A stretch of 60,000 nucleotides of DNA from positions 35,205,501 to 35,265,500 of the forward strand of contig OX485805.1 of NCBI GenBank assembly GCA_950295325.1, given 5' to 3'. Of the stretch, positions 34,000 to 48,430 are shown one piece after another (the stretch's first letter is position 1; each line of letters opens with the position of its first letter). The notes below the pieces were generated by a model. That model ran no database searches and had not been told where the DNA came from. It worked only from the letters and a program-made list of their open reading frames with translations. The stretch comes from Polytrichum commune. Lineage: Eukaryota; Streptophyta; Polytrichopsida; Polytrichales; Polytrichaceae. A program made the position numbers and the translations under genes.

Positions 34000-36900
34000 A
34001 TGGGCAGATTGGTTATGCCCCAAGGCATGTAGTGGTCAAGTTAATCGATTATGTTGATGTGTTTATTCTTGATTGGAAACAAGAAAACACATTATCAATT
34101 GTATTTGATGACCTTGTCATGGCCTCACCACTACATCCAATATTGAACACGTGTCGCCTTGTCATTGGGCCCTCGTTTGGTGTAGAAGGCAACTAGTATC
34201 TTCTTCTTCTTCTTCTTCTTGGTTAATTAGGCACCTACTAGAACACCTAGGAGGGCTTCTTGCATCCATTACCCTAGTTTATAAACAGCTTGAATAGTAG
34301 ATGTCTCATTTTGGTCACCTCTTGTCATTCACTCCCTTCCTTGTGTGGAATTAGAATTTTGGAAAATTTGGCATTTGTATGAACTAATGATGATGGAAAA
34401 AGCATGCCTTACAATGTCCCACCAGCCACAACAAGACATTGGACAACAACATTCACTTTCTTGGATTGGCATGCTAGACATGCCTCCCTTAATACGTTTT
34501 TTCTTTTAATTTTTAGTTTTATTATGTATGATGGGGTCCACAAAAGAAGTTGTCAACACATGTGCTTATCGCAAACACAAATGGGGGGGGGGAGGGGGGT
34601 CGCCAGGAAAGAAGAACAATATTGCCAGAGTTTATGAATGTCTCGAAGGACTCATATAGATGCATTCCTTGGAGTCAACAACAATGTAGGTTGGTGTCAT
34701 GATACATTATGTATGTCACAAGCCTCAATAATGTCCAGATCAACTTGCACGATCTCTTTGATGGGGTGACATCAAAGCTTCATTGAGCAAGTTTTGCGAA
34801 GCCTACAATCCCTGAAAGCCCCATAATTGCTCTAGACAAGTAAGGCACGCATGCGGGTGATGTGTATTGGAATTAACATTAAACGGAGAATGAAGTAATT
34901 TGTTGTGAATTGAAGATGCATTGGCCAATGGTTACAAAATTGATAATTGTTACACTCAAGATTATTCTTACCAAAGACTATGGTTATACTTTAGAATTAG
35001 GAAATGGAAACATATTGTCAATGGTCATAAGAGTAGTCAACATGAAATATTGAATCCAAGATCTTAAGAGGAATAATTGAGAGAAAGAAGAATGAAAGAC
35101 ATGTCAATTATGTTTTTAAAATGAATTAGCTACCATTTTGTCTTATTACCAAACTATAATGTAAACAAATGCATGTATGAGACACTAGTTGAGCCTTCCT
35201 TGAGAGTTCATACCCTAAGTTTTGGTTGTTTTAGGTAATACAAAAACCAAACTACCATAGACGTGGATGCTTTCAAGACCACATATTGAAAAAACATGTG
35301 TTCATTGCCCACATCTCTCTCACATCTTCCTTGGCCATACTACCCATTTAGTTTAGGTGTCTCCAATTCCATGTGCATTTGACATTTGTGATGGTTGTGA
35401 AGAAGTTACAAGGGCAATCCTTGAAGCACATGGGCTTCCATATATTGGTGTCAATTTACAATTACAATATTTTTGTGTTGTTTTTTCTCACACTCCAACA
35501 TCAAAAGAATATCATAAATTTTGTTTCCCATAACATTCTTGAATTTCAAAATAATAATATCCCCATAAATAAATGATTAATTTAATTTTTTTATATGAAT
35601 TCTTCTTCTTTTAATTTGTTTCCCCTAACCTTTGTGTTTTCCAAAATTGCTTTGTTATTAATCCATGCACGGGACCTCACAAGTCAAGTTGGTATGTTTG
35701 CAAATAATAAAAATACATATGTATGTACATACATACATAAACTACTCATAACATTACTCATGTGCTTAAGTTTAATGGGATCAAGAATTTTTCTTGAAGC
35801 AATTTTGGAATGAATGAAATTCAATATAAAAAAAAAGCATACAAAGACATGTATGTAGTTCTAAGCAACATAATTTGGGACATGCATCTGTTTTTATAAG
35901 ATTCAATGTCAAATTTGCAAGTGCAAATATTGAGCGAGCACATGTTGCATGGTCCAAAACATAACAATTTAACATAATTTTGATAATCCAACCACTCATT
36001 TTGCAGTTCCTCACATGATATAACTATAGATTTACAATTCACCATAAATTGGGACCTTAATTCACTTAATTCAACACAATGGGCAACTACATTAATAAAA
36101 TTGTTGAATTTCATTCCAAATTGTTCACATTTAGGTTGCATGTAGAGTGGTGGCTACCAATGGAGTTTTCGTTTACATATAGGAATGTAAGTAATGTAAT
36201 TGGGTGGTCATTGGTTAGGGGATGCTAGTAATCGTCAAGGGACCAAATATAGGTGTCAAAAGTGGATCGTTGACAGATTTGGGCGAATCTATTTGGTATA
36301 ACCTAGTGGAACTTGTAGGTTTCATTAGGGTTATTCCCCAACCCTAGTGAAACTTACTACGTACGGGTATTTCATTCATGTATTAGAGTTTGCTTCAAAT
36401 GGTTGGGATAGAGGATGAAACACAAAAATCTCAAGTTTCAATACATTTATATTTATATATATCTTGCCTCTCTCATGTTCCGACCTATAAATAAACACAT
36501 TGTAAAAAAATTATATTTAAAAAATTACCCATGGACTTCTTGAGAGTTTAGTATGAGTTTCACCACTTTTAGGTGGAACATGTAAGTTGAGGTAGGGAAT
36601 TTTTTGGAAGCTGCAAGGGAGCCTCACATTTGGGGGGGGGGGGACCACTTGGCAACCACCACCTGCTGAATGAAGCTTCCCCTCCATGCAAAATCCAAAG
36701 TTGGCAAAAAAAACTTAGGGTTGGGATGCTAAGATTGGGCGAAACCCTATTGTCCGCATCTACCCAGGCGTTCAAACTTTGGCGACATGCAACAAAGTGT
36801 GAATGCAAGATGGCATTGTGTGGATGTTGGGTGCTCAATATCAATGTTTTAAATAACATTTTTTTCATGGGAACTTGCAATTTCTAGTTTGGTGCAATAA

Positions 36901-37726
36901 ATTTGATCCACCCAATTAATTTGCTTTGATCCCAAATATTTGTTGGAATCATAGAGCTATGGCTAACAAACCAAAGGACAAGATACACCTCCAAACACTG
37001 GATGGTTGCTCCCGACTCATGGAGGATAACTATGTGGTAGTAGACTTAGCAACACCCAATTTTGTGTTTAAATTTTTTTTGATGCTACAACCCCCTTAAC
37101 AAACAAGTATAATATCCAGGGTAAGAAACTTTGTAGTTTCAATATGACTTAGTTTGCGGACGGTTTAGTTCTAAAATTAGATATGGCTTATTGTGAATCC
37201 ATTTATGCCAACCAAAACAACCGCAAGCAAAGTTATGCCCAAATATATTCTAACCTCCATATCATGAGACTCAATTATACGAAGCATTTCCCATCAACCA
37301 AACTTTATAGTTTCAATTCACCTCTATACTACGACTACAACGCTCGTAATACAACATTTTGAGGGCCGATTAGTCATACGATAGAGGCAATTCACATGCA
37401 TAAGTGGTGAAACCGACGTGTATTTCAAGGTTCATATGTGATTAGTACTTGAGAACATGCAGGGGAACCTTGGGAAAATGGTGGAAGCATCGGGGAACCT
37501 TGGAGAACGTTGTGAGCAAATTCCTTCAATGCAAATGTTCTTTCATACTTATGTATCTTCTGTATGTATTACATACTGACATCTTACATTGAAATACGCT
37601 ATTTTCTTTCAAAACCTTGATCATAGCACCACGACAATTCATGCCGAGAATCTCATATTACCGAGAATACAACATTTGGATCACATGACGCTCACCTTCT
37701 TGCGCAACCAATGCAAATGTGTCTTA
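34000..37726. other. Intergenic, no gene seen
   Basis: Long AT-rich stretch with (CTT)n at 34199-34219, a G10 run at 34583-34592, TACA repeats near 35718-35740 and a G12 run at 36632-36643. A 106-codon minus-strand frame (35821-36141) with clustered cysteines is not recognised and overlaps a second frame, so it may be a decayed gene fragment. Confidence 0.35.
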
Positions 37727-38319
37727 GGGCCACTTCACACATGAGCCAAGAGCCGTGACCTTGTAAGGGTGAGGACCCTTGACTCTCATCCAAAGGTTGT
37801 ACCATGGGTGTTGGGAAAGCCATTTTATGTAGTCTTGGGCCCTCAAGCATAGTGTGAAGTGAGAATGAACCATGTTGCGGGACCATTGCATATTTTGTTG
37901 ACGGAAAAAGAGGGGAGGATTTGGTTTAGTATAATATTTCTCAAACTTTATCAATTTAAGAGAATTACTTGGTGATGTTTGTATGTCCTTGAATCTATTA
38001 TGGAATCTGCCCTGCAATCTGTCATGAAATATGTCATGTTGGAAGAATTTTTTTTGAAAAAGACATGGTCTCCCGGAATTTGCGTCAGACCCACCTATTG
38101 GAGGCGGGTCTGACGCAAATTCCAGTAGACCATGCACCCTTATCTACAACCTGCCATGTAGGACTCCATGTAGACTTTTCATCCACGAACGTTTCTTTGG
38201 GCCTTTAGGCCTTCACCTCCTAGTGTGAAGTGAACTTGGACGGTCTCCACCTTTTCGACCAATGAGAGCTCTTACATTGCCATGGTCAAGGGCCTTCAGC
38301 CTTGTGTGTGAAGTGGCTC
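37727..38319 (+). mobile_element. PIF/Harbinger-like MITE, long type (593 bp)
   Basis: Begins GGGCCACTTCACACATG and ends GTGTGTGAAGTGGCTC, flanked by TTA at 37724-37726 and 38320-38322. A central near-perfect palindrome has 29-base arms at 38064-38092 and 38105-38133. It shares its ends, but not its centre, with the short type. A 590-bp sister is at 40857-41446 and a truncated one at 50703-50988. Confidence 0.87.
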
Positions 38320-39125
38320 TTAATAAAGAGGGGCTCAAATCTTGGTACCTCGTAGATAATGGAACTTTGCCTCCCCCCATTCGGAGCTCGTTTTCTAATT
38401 TGAAACCCGAGTGCAAGTGGCAAGAACTTACAAAACAACAACATAAACAAACCACTAGGAAATTATCATTCCAACGCCCAGGGCCCAAATTCTGGGAACG
38501 GCCTCTCACCGCCACCCCCCCCTAACAAACAGCTAATATACCCGTCCTCCAATCTACTCCCCCCGTAGATCTACGACGAATCCTAGATTCCCCCTACGGT
38601 TTGCAAAATATCTACCGGTCAGATGTTGTCCCCGATCCACCACCGTCGATCCTGCGCCCACTAAAATATACTTAGCGACACGAGAAAGCCATTCAAGCCA
38701 TCCGATGCACGATCGGACGGCGGAGGAGGGGCGTGGTGTGAGCGGGAACTTGGGGGACTAATTTTGAGTAGCTCCGGGTTCAACGGTCTCGCCATCTGAC
38801 GCGAACGTAGTGGCGCCAGGAGACGGGATCATCTCCGCCGTCCCTTTTGAATCTGGACGGCCGATATTGAATCTCCAATCTGCCCTGTGATTGGTGGCTA
38901 GTGCGTGCTGAGGTGAGGTGAAAATCGCATGTGGGTAAATGGTGGGTCCTGTCGTGGGACCTCGACGGGTGGGCAGGTGGGTCACCCGTCGTTTTTCCGG
39001 GTCGGAGAGGCCTTCACTGCTCTTGTGATAGGAGGCCCTATTGCCGGGCTTGGGGCTTTGTGGGCTTTGTGAAAAGTCATCTATTGTGGATGAAGGGGTT
39101 TGTAGTATATATATATATATATAAG
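38320..39125. other. GC-rich non-repetitive island
   Basis: Composition changes abruptly after the MITE. The stretch has ccatccgatgcacgatcgga, acggtctcgccatctgacgc and tctggacggccgatattgaa, which look like promoter or leader DNA of a plant gene, but no downstream exon is identifiable. Ends in (TA)9 at 39106-39123. Confidence 0.35.
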
Positions 39126-40856
39126 TCTTTTACATGTTGAGGACCGTATCATTTTCACCGATCCCATTAAATTAATGTGAAGTTATTGATGCAATTTGTA
39201 GAGTATGTTACTCTAAAATTAGGTATTCCCATGTTCTGTTATAGTTTGTTGCTCTTTCACCTTTCAAATGGATGAGTTTATATAGACAACACAAACCCCC
39301 AAGCCTAGCAAAGTTTATCCTACCCCACATTCATGCTTTCATTTGAATATGGCACATCAAAGACCCATAGACTTGTGTGTTGGTTCATCTCAAGTGGATC
39401 CCTCTAGACTAATTTTGGTTTTTTGGTGTTAATTTTGGAGTCTATTATCTTGAAAAATAAAAGTGCATGCTTTAATATATCTGACCGCATTTGCACCTTG
39501 GGCAATAGTGATGGGGCCCAACTCAATCACGGGCACTTCAAACTCCACGTGCCAATTTGGTTGTTGGGTCATAGAGGTGAATAACTCATAATGACAGTAA
39601 TTTTTTGATGTAGAAGAATGCACACAAGAAATTTGTGATCAAAATTGTATGCTCATGGGGATCTCCGGTCAAGATGCTCTTCCATAACTCATAAAACGGT
39701 TGTTATGTTCAAGGGGGGTGGACATTATGAGGTTCACTTGTGCTTAGAAGGGCAATTTTATTTACCTACTTGCGTGACTAATCATTTTTAAAATGACAAA
39801 GCGCTACATTCAAACAAGCATGTTATGTGTTTGAAGCTTGGCCTACAACTAGGCACTATTTCACACACACACACACATAGATATAGAAGTTGTCCTAAAG
39901 AGGTTAATACATAACATATGCTATTCTTTTCCCTATCAAGAGGGACCACCTCCGACATGAGATAAATGACATTGGTGACATAGCCATGTTCCCTCAAACT
40001 CATTTCAGGTTCATTTACGAGCTTGTGGCTATGAGCAGAGGTGAAACGCCCCTCGTTCACACCAACCCTTGGTTGACATCATCTCTCTCCACTTTTCTTC
40101 CATCAGAATCGGTCTCAAAACAATTTTGTTGGTTCTTTAATTGTCAATACCGAATTCCAGAATCGAGAACGAATGTATGCTCATAAGTCATGCAATTGTA
40201 CATAGAATGAAATCATCGCTTCCAATACACACAAAACCATAACATGGCCGAATCGTGTGTACAAAAGTTCCAAATAACGCCCCAAACTACTAGCTAGCCA
40301 TATAAGACAAAGTGGCCACATGAAAAATATGGGAACGTCCAATTAATGCCCCAAACGTATAAGTTAGTCATATAAGACAAACGATCGCATGAAAAAAACA
40401 CGCCTATCTCTACATCAAGGTCAATCCTCTCAACCGGTTCAAAAACCCTACAAAATTCACTTAATGGTGGGCTAATTTTGGAGTGGGTCACTTTTGACAC
40501 AATTTTAGCTAAGAACGGTTGCATGCAGTCTATGTAACGTATCCCCTACTTGTAGAGGACCCGAGCAGACGAAAGCATTAACTCTCTTCACCACAACACC
40601 GGCCTCGGACTCCGAACTTTTAAACACGGGCCCAATGCAATGTTCAACCCTAATAACGTATTTGAACTTCGAATTCAAAACACGGCCGCCACGTGGCACC
40701 TTTTGAAATTAAACTAGGCTTTTTGTTTTGTTGGGCGACTGTTGGGCAATGATAACCTTAAACGAAACGACTTCCTTATCGTACTTAACTATTAGGGCTC
40801 TACAACAAAAATCCTCTTGCTTCTCGGAATTCCAAGGAGCACTGTCATCGTTCTTA
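39126..40856. other. Intergenic, no gene seen
   Basis: AT-rich; (CA) repeat near 39863-39877; fragments reminiscent of the tandem array (gagggaccacctccgacatg at about 39940). No supportable coding region. Confidence 0.4.
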
Positions 40857-41446
40857 GGGCCACGTCACACATGAGCCAAGAGCCGTGACCTTGTAATGGT
40901 GAGGACCCGTGACTCTCATCCAAGGGCCGTACCGTGTGTGTTGGGAAAGACATTTTATGTAGTCTTGGGCCCTCAAGCATAGTGTGAAGTGAGAATGAAC
41001 CGTGTTGCATGATCATTGTATATTTTGTTGGCGGTAAAAAGAGGGGAGGATGCGGTTTAATATAATATGTCTCAGACTTTATCTATTTAAGAGAATTACT
41101 TGGCGGTGTTTGTCTATCTTGGAATATGTCCTGGAATCTGCCATGCAATCTGTCCTAAAATCTATCATGCTGGATTTTTTTTTTAAAAGTCATGGTCTCC
41201 CGGAATTTGCTTCAGGCCCACCTCTTGGAGGTGGGTCTGACGCAAATTCTAGTAGACCATGCACTATTATCCACAACCTACCATGTAGAGCTCCGTGTAG
41301 ACTTTTCATCCACAAACTTTTCTTTGGACCTTTAGGCCTTCACCTCCTAGTGTGAAGTGAGCTTGAACAGTCTCCACGTTTTCAGCCAATGAGAGCTCTT
41401 AGATTGCCATGGTCAAGGGCCTTCAGCCTTGTGTGTGAAGTGGCCC
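40857..41446 (+). mobile_element. PIF/Harbinger-like MITE, long type (590 bp)
   Basis: Closely matches 37727-38319, including the central palindrome (arms about 41191-41219 and 41232-41260). Flanked by TTA at 40854-40856 and 41447-41449. The right TTA is shared with the next element. Confidence 0.87.
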
Positions 41447-41449
41447 TTA

Positions 41450-41952
41450 GGGCCACTTCACACACGAGACTGAGAGCCCGTGACCATTACACATTAAGCA
41501 CTCTCATTCGTGGAAAAAGCATAGCTGGTCCAAGTTCGCTTCACACTCTGCTTGAGGGACCAACGGAGTATATAAGTGAATGCAAAATGGATGTAGAGTC
41601 TACATTGATTCCTACATGGCATCGAATGGATCATGTGTCATGGTCACTTGGACTATTTTCAAAAACCACCTCTTGGAGGTAGGCTTAACACAAAACCGGG
41701 AGACCACGACACTCCAAACACTCACAACCGTTGGTTTATTTTGTTTTATCATGTGTGAGGACCCGCATGAATAGAAATTCATTGAAATAGCAGTTGGTTG
41801 AGGGCCCAATCACACGTGACTTCACACTACACTTGAGGATCCCTGACCACACTACATAATTTTGGAGGTGTGTTTGGATGACCTTTGGACACTTTCTTTT
41901 GGGCTCTCACAATTTCATGGTCACGGCTCTTGGCTCGTGTGTGAAGTGGCCC
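41450..41952 (+). mobile_element. PIF/Harbinger-like MITE, short type (503 bp)
   Basis: Sister of 12670-13175 in the same orientation. It begins directly after the TTA that ends the previous element and is followed by TTA at 41953-41955, giving TTA-long-TTA-short-TTA. One element evidently used the other's duplicated target as its own. Confidence 0.87.
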
Positions 41953-41955
41953 TTA

Positions 41956-43227
41956 GATGTTGGTATGAGGTAGATGGACCTTATGTGGTTTCATCTTGTT
42001 GTTTGTTATCAAAGTACTAATTGGATTCACGAGATTGAATTTTTGTGTGTGTCTGCAAATGTATATGGAAATTATGGGGTTAATCCTATAAGCTTTGGGC
42101 TTACTCTTGAATAGGCATAAATGATCAAAGTTCAATGTTAGTGAGCTATAAGAATGTCACATAGAATACCCCCTCCCTCCCCTTGGTGCATTATGTTGAC
42201 TTTTCAATATAGAATGATTAACACATTTGAATACAAAGTTCAATCTCTTAAAAAAAAATCTTTTGTATTATCCATTCTTATATTTACACATAATCACCCA
42301 CCATTCACATATAAGTGTTCGATTAAGATAAGTAACTGAATTAGACATGTTTATCTTAGTTCACCCTCAAAGATTTAGCTTCAAGAAGCATACACTCTCC
42401 AAGATACTTACTAAAGGGGAGAGCAACCACTCATTTGTCCATTTAGAAATATTAAGTATGATCAAAATAGTGGGTAAGTTAGAAATTTCCCTTTCAAGAA
42501 GATCTCGACAAATCATGATTTTAATAAGTTCTTGAGGTCATAAATTATTTGCGGCAATAACTTCCATTTCCCACAAAGATGCTCCAATATTGGGACTCCA
42601 ACCACGGGTAGATGGGTTGTTGGCTCATTTGTGCCCCCAACAATCTTACCTATTGTGGTAACTCCCATGGTATGTTCTTTAGGCAACTTGACTCCAAAAT
42701 TGACATAAGGAATTCCAAATTACACCAACACAACCGACTCTAAATGAATTAGACCACAACCATATGACAAGTGGTTTTCTTTTAAACTCCTTCATATCAA
42801 CATGATTGGTGAGGACCCGTCTAAAAGAGGCATGGCATCTAACCTTGGTCCTCGGACATGATGATGAACAACAATTCATTCTCTATTATACCTCTCATCC
42901 AACCATGCTAAAAACTCTCCCCCCCCCCCTTTTGAGTTTGTGGTTAATCCATCTCAATCATGTCATGGTAATGAACTAAATCGAGGTCTTTAACCTAACG
43001 ATGATTTATAATCAACACTAAACCCCTTGAGTTTCAAGCAAGGTAAAGTGCTTAAATCAGGCGTTATGGAAAATTCTGGGCCCTCTCTCTTGGGCCTATG
43101 CCCTTAATATCCGTAAAGCCTTCCCCTCATGGTTGTACCACATACATAAGGTAGACGTCCCTAACTTGTTTAATTTGGGCACTATGTTGGACCGGTATGT
43201 AGTTTGGTGCAATGAACGGAGAGATCT
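41956..43227. other. Intergenic, possible decayed coding remnant
   Basis: On the minus strand around 42540-42700 a frame reads FGVKLPKEHTMGVTTIGK, with coding-like character but no family I can name; stops follow. A C11 run lies at 42919-42929. No intact gene. Confidence 0.3.
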
Positions 43228-43420
43228 CACTGCTAGTTACAAATGAACCGGTTGAGTTTGAGAAATATCCGGTCGAAGTTCACGACTTCAATAAATTACT
43301 GATCATTTTAGAGGAATTTATAGAACATATCCCAATTTTACCAAGACAAACCAAAAGATGTCAACATGTCACTCGTTGAACGTGGAAACACTAGGATCTC
43401 GACCAATTATGCCCAAAAGT
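43228..43420 (+). repeat. Dispersed repeat family X, copy 3
   Basis: Shares tgctagttacaaatgaaccg, gttgagtttgagaaatatcc and agatgtcaacatg with the other copies. A family Y copy follows directly. Confidence 0.72.
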
Positions 43421-43431
43421 CTTCCTGAACA

Positions 43432-43725
43432 ATGGTTTGGTGTGGCTCCGAGAACGAATACCAAAGAGATGCGTGTTTACAAGAGATTGGAATGTGTGCT
43501 TAAAATATGACACCATTATAGGTCTAGTAGTCAAAACATTTATGGAGGGGGGGGGGAGAGGATGTGTAGATGACCATTTAATGAGCACAATATTCTTCAC
43601 TATGATATAAGCTCCAAAATGACGAGGAAAGTGAGTACAACTTAGATTTGGATTTGCTAACCATCTTGTACTAATCACGTGTTTCATATCCTTTGAAAAA
43701 TGGGCTAGTCCCCCCCCCCCCCCCA
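43432..43725 (+). repeat. Dispersed repeat family Y, copy 2
   Basis: Matches 14870-15170 (gctccgagaacgaatacc, gaccatttaatgagcac, tttggatttgctaacc, cgtgtttcatatcc). It has G10 at 43547-43556 in the same relative place as copy 1, and C15 at 43710-43724 at its end. Confidence 0.78.
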
Positions 43726-44129
43726 AAAAAAAATCCCAACCATTTAAGATCCATCTACATTACATGCAAGTGCATTCTTATCAGATGAACGAGAGGTACG
43801 CTTGTGTGCCACAATTCCCTTTGGCCTCGAAGGAGTCTAGTCGATGGACAATGTCTTTGCAGGCTAGAGATTCATAATGTTTATGTTAACTCATCCATTG
43901 CAAAAGTGAAAACACCGTGAACTGTATAATAGCATGTAAATGATTCTTTTATATTCAATTGACTCCAAAATTAACATCAGAGACCCCAAATCAGTCTGGA
44001 GAAGTGGAGTTGCAATGTATTTGGCCCAATGGATGAGTTTACGATTCCCAAGCCGTCTTTGCAAGTGGGAAAGCAATACTCTACTGACCCTTAGCGACCT
44101 ACCCACCACAATTTGCGACCTCCCTGCCA

Positions 44130-44409
44130 AATCGCCATAGATCTAACTACAGACCGGTTGAAGATCGACGGCCCACCGCCCTGCTAAAGGCTCCCCTGCG
44201 CCTGACGCTCTCAGCTGGGAACTCTGTCTCTTGCATGTTCTCGCACCTCCCCCTTCTCTTCTTTAGACCTCCTTCTTGGTTGCCCCGTAGCTCCCATTGT
44301 CACTCGCGACGCACTACGCTGCTCCTCCGCTGCCTGCCTGCCCGCCCTGCGCCTCCTTAGCTCCATTTTGCAGTAGCTCAACCCTTGGCGGGGCTCGTAA
44401 GTTGTCAAG
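44130..44409 (+). promoter_or_regulatory. Beta-tubulin 5' leader/promoter
   Basis: A C/T-rich, GC-richer stretch leads into the tubulin ATG, with gcctgcctgcccgccctgcg near 44331-44350. No clear TATA box is visible, and the start of transcription cannot be placed by eye. Confidence 0.45.
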
Positions 44410-46438
<2,029 letters not shown>

Positions 46439-46769
46439 GAGTGATGTGATGTGTACTCGTAGAAGTTACAGCATATGTAGGCTATATTTGACAGGAGTTT
46501 CTGTCTATGACGCCTTTTGGTTTGTAGTAGTTGCAAGTGTACCTCATTGCATTTGAGTAAATTCTGAACCATCAACTCTGGACTTTAGCATGTATCTTTT
46601 ACTGGTTTTTCATGTATCTTTGTTTGAAACGAACAAACATGTAACCTTGATATTTCGCTTCTTTTTACTTACGTGGTTGCCTTGGCCGAATCTTTTCGTA
46701 TTCCTTTTTGCGTGAATGGCATGCTTTGTTATACTGCCTTGAAACGAAATCCATAGCTGTTTTGAATAC

Positions 46770-47980
46770 TCGGTTTGTAGACATAAGTTTGGAGGCAAGG
46801 ATGTGCCATGGTAGTCCAGAAGTGTTTTTATTGACTAACATCGAAGGGAAATTTAGTTGGTTACCAACGGATTAGCTCTTTAAAGCTAATGATGTGCATT
46901 TCAAGCAAGTGCTGGCTCCGACACAAGCATAGATACTCAAGCGTGTTAGATACATTTTGTATAGCAATGGTAGCCTTTTGAGAAAGGCATGTGTCCTACT
47001 GGAAACTACCATGTGATTATTTATTTTGGAATGCAAGATGAGTAGGTGATCAATTCACCTCTCTCCCCAAGGGCAAGCTCCTAGGTCTGCAGATGGTTAG
47101 TTGACGATGTTCAGTTCACCCGATACTTCGACTATGAGCGGGTGGACTAAAAGTTATTTGCGAGTGCGCCGGAATTCAAGTACTAGGAAGATCATCCACC
47201 CTAGAACTATTACAGTCTTAAGCCGTGTGACATATGTTGGTATCTGACAACATTCCATTTACTAAACAAGCTGTCAAAACTAGTTGTTATTAGTTTTGTT
47301 TCATTGCTAGATCTTTGGATAGGTTCTGCCGTGAACTTATTGAGAAGAAACCATTGATCCATTGAGTGGCAATCAAACGTGGTAGTTGAGACTTGAGTTT
47401 AATCCAACTGCTTGTGGTACTGGGAATGGCAATGAAAAGTGGCAGTTGAGACTTGTGGGAGTATTATTGTTTTTGTGATTTGTTTGTTGTTGTTGTTGTT
47501 GTTGTTGTTTTATTTTTATTATAATGATTTGTTCATTGTTATTCCTTGATGAGTCAGAACAGAGGGCAATGCCCAGAATCAGTTGCACCTGAGTTGCAAC
47601 CATCAATCCCTGGTTCAGGTAACAGCACCCAATTTTCAGGATTGCATGTAGATCAACAATCTTGATCCTCTAGTGATAGTGAGACCAGACTCTAAGTTTG
47701 CTCAACCCCTATTCTTCAAAGGTGGATCATCGAAGTCCAGAAAGTTCTTCTAGATTCAAGTAATGATACGACTTAAATCACATAGGTCACGGTTTCTCCA
47801 TAGCCCTTGGAAACACCTGAGGATGTTGTGCTTCTGAACCAATGATACGGGTGATACACCACCAAGTTTTCGATGCCCACCCGCAATTTTCTGTGTCATT
47901 CTTGACACGGTGAATGCAGTGAATGTTTCAAATATGAAGTAGATGTGACATTGGGAGCAGAATCTGGTTTTAATCCTGTA
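46770..47980 (+). pseudogene. Decayed partial copy of the RING-H2 gene
   Basis: 46775-46860 matches exon 2 of the RING-H2 gene (agtttggaggcaaggat, then scattered agreement with 20545-20625). 47090-47470 matches its intron 9, including gatcgggtggac/gagcgggtggac and the gagtggcaattg-like stretch. About 47545-47980 matches the end of exon 10 and the 3' UTR (ttgatgagtcagaacagag, ttcaggattgcatgtagatc, aaggtggatcatc, aaacacctgaggatg). The exon with the RING finger is missing, replaced by a GTT repeat (47484-47509), and in-frame stops occur (for example right after gatcaacaatc). Because introns are included it arose by DNA duplication, not by retroposition. Confidence 0.8.
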
Positions 47981-48157
47981 TTGCTTTACATGTGGGTGTA
48001 AGCAATTCTCGGTATCATGCCTTCCTAGAAACTAAACTTCAAAGGCATCCAGTAGACAGTGAGTTAATGATACGAACATCATAGCCCAATTGCAGTAAGG
48101 TAGAAAATCCTTATTCGGTTCCTTTTTCTTATTAGGACACCTATTTTTGAGTGGTTT

Positions 48158-48430
48158 ATGGTTTGGTGTGACTCCAAGAATGCATACCAAAGACACTTAT
48201 GTTCAAAAATGATTGGATTGCGTGCTCAAAATATGATACCCATTCTAAGTTCAATAGTCAATAAAGGGAGGGAGGTGGCTATTCGACCATTTAATGAGCA
48301 AGAAAATTATTCACTTCGATAATGAACAAGGCATCAATCATATGAGCTCCGAAAAGTATGAGGAAAGTGCCTACAATCTCAGTTTGGGTTTGCTAACGAT
48401 CTCGTCTACTAATCGCGAGAAGCAGGCTAG
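48158..48430 (+). repeat. Dispersed repeat family Y, copy 3
   Basis: Shares gtttggtgtgactccaagaa, gtgctcaaaatatgatacc, cgaccatttaatgagcaa and gtttgggtttgctaac with the other copies. The G run is here gggagggaggtgg. Confidence 0.72.

Noticed and set aside
33632-34057. 141-codon frame with internal repeats
   Set aside because: The repeat comes from a 76-bp tandem duplication whose period is not a multiple of three, so reading frames differ between copies.
43391-43726. 111-codon minus-strand frame
   Set aside because: It lies entirely over a family Y repeat copy and includes translated homopolymer; not a gene.
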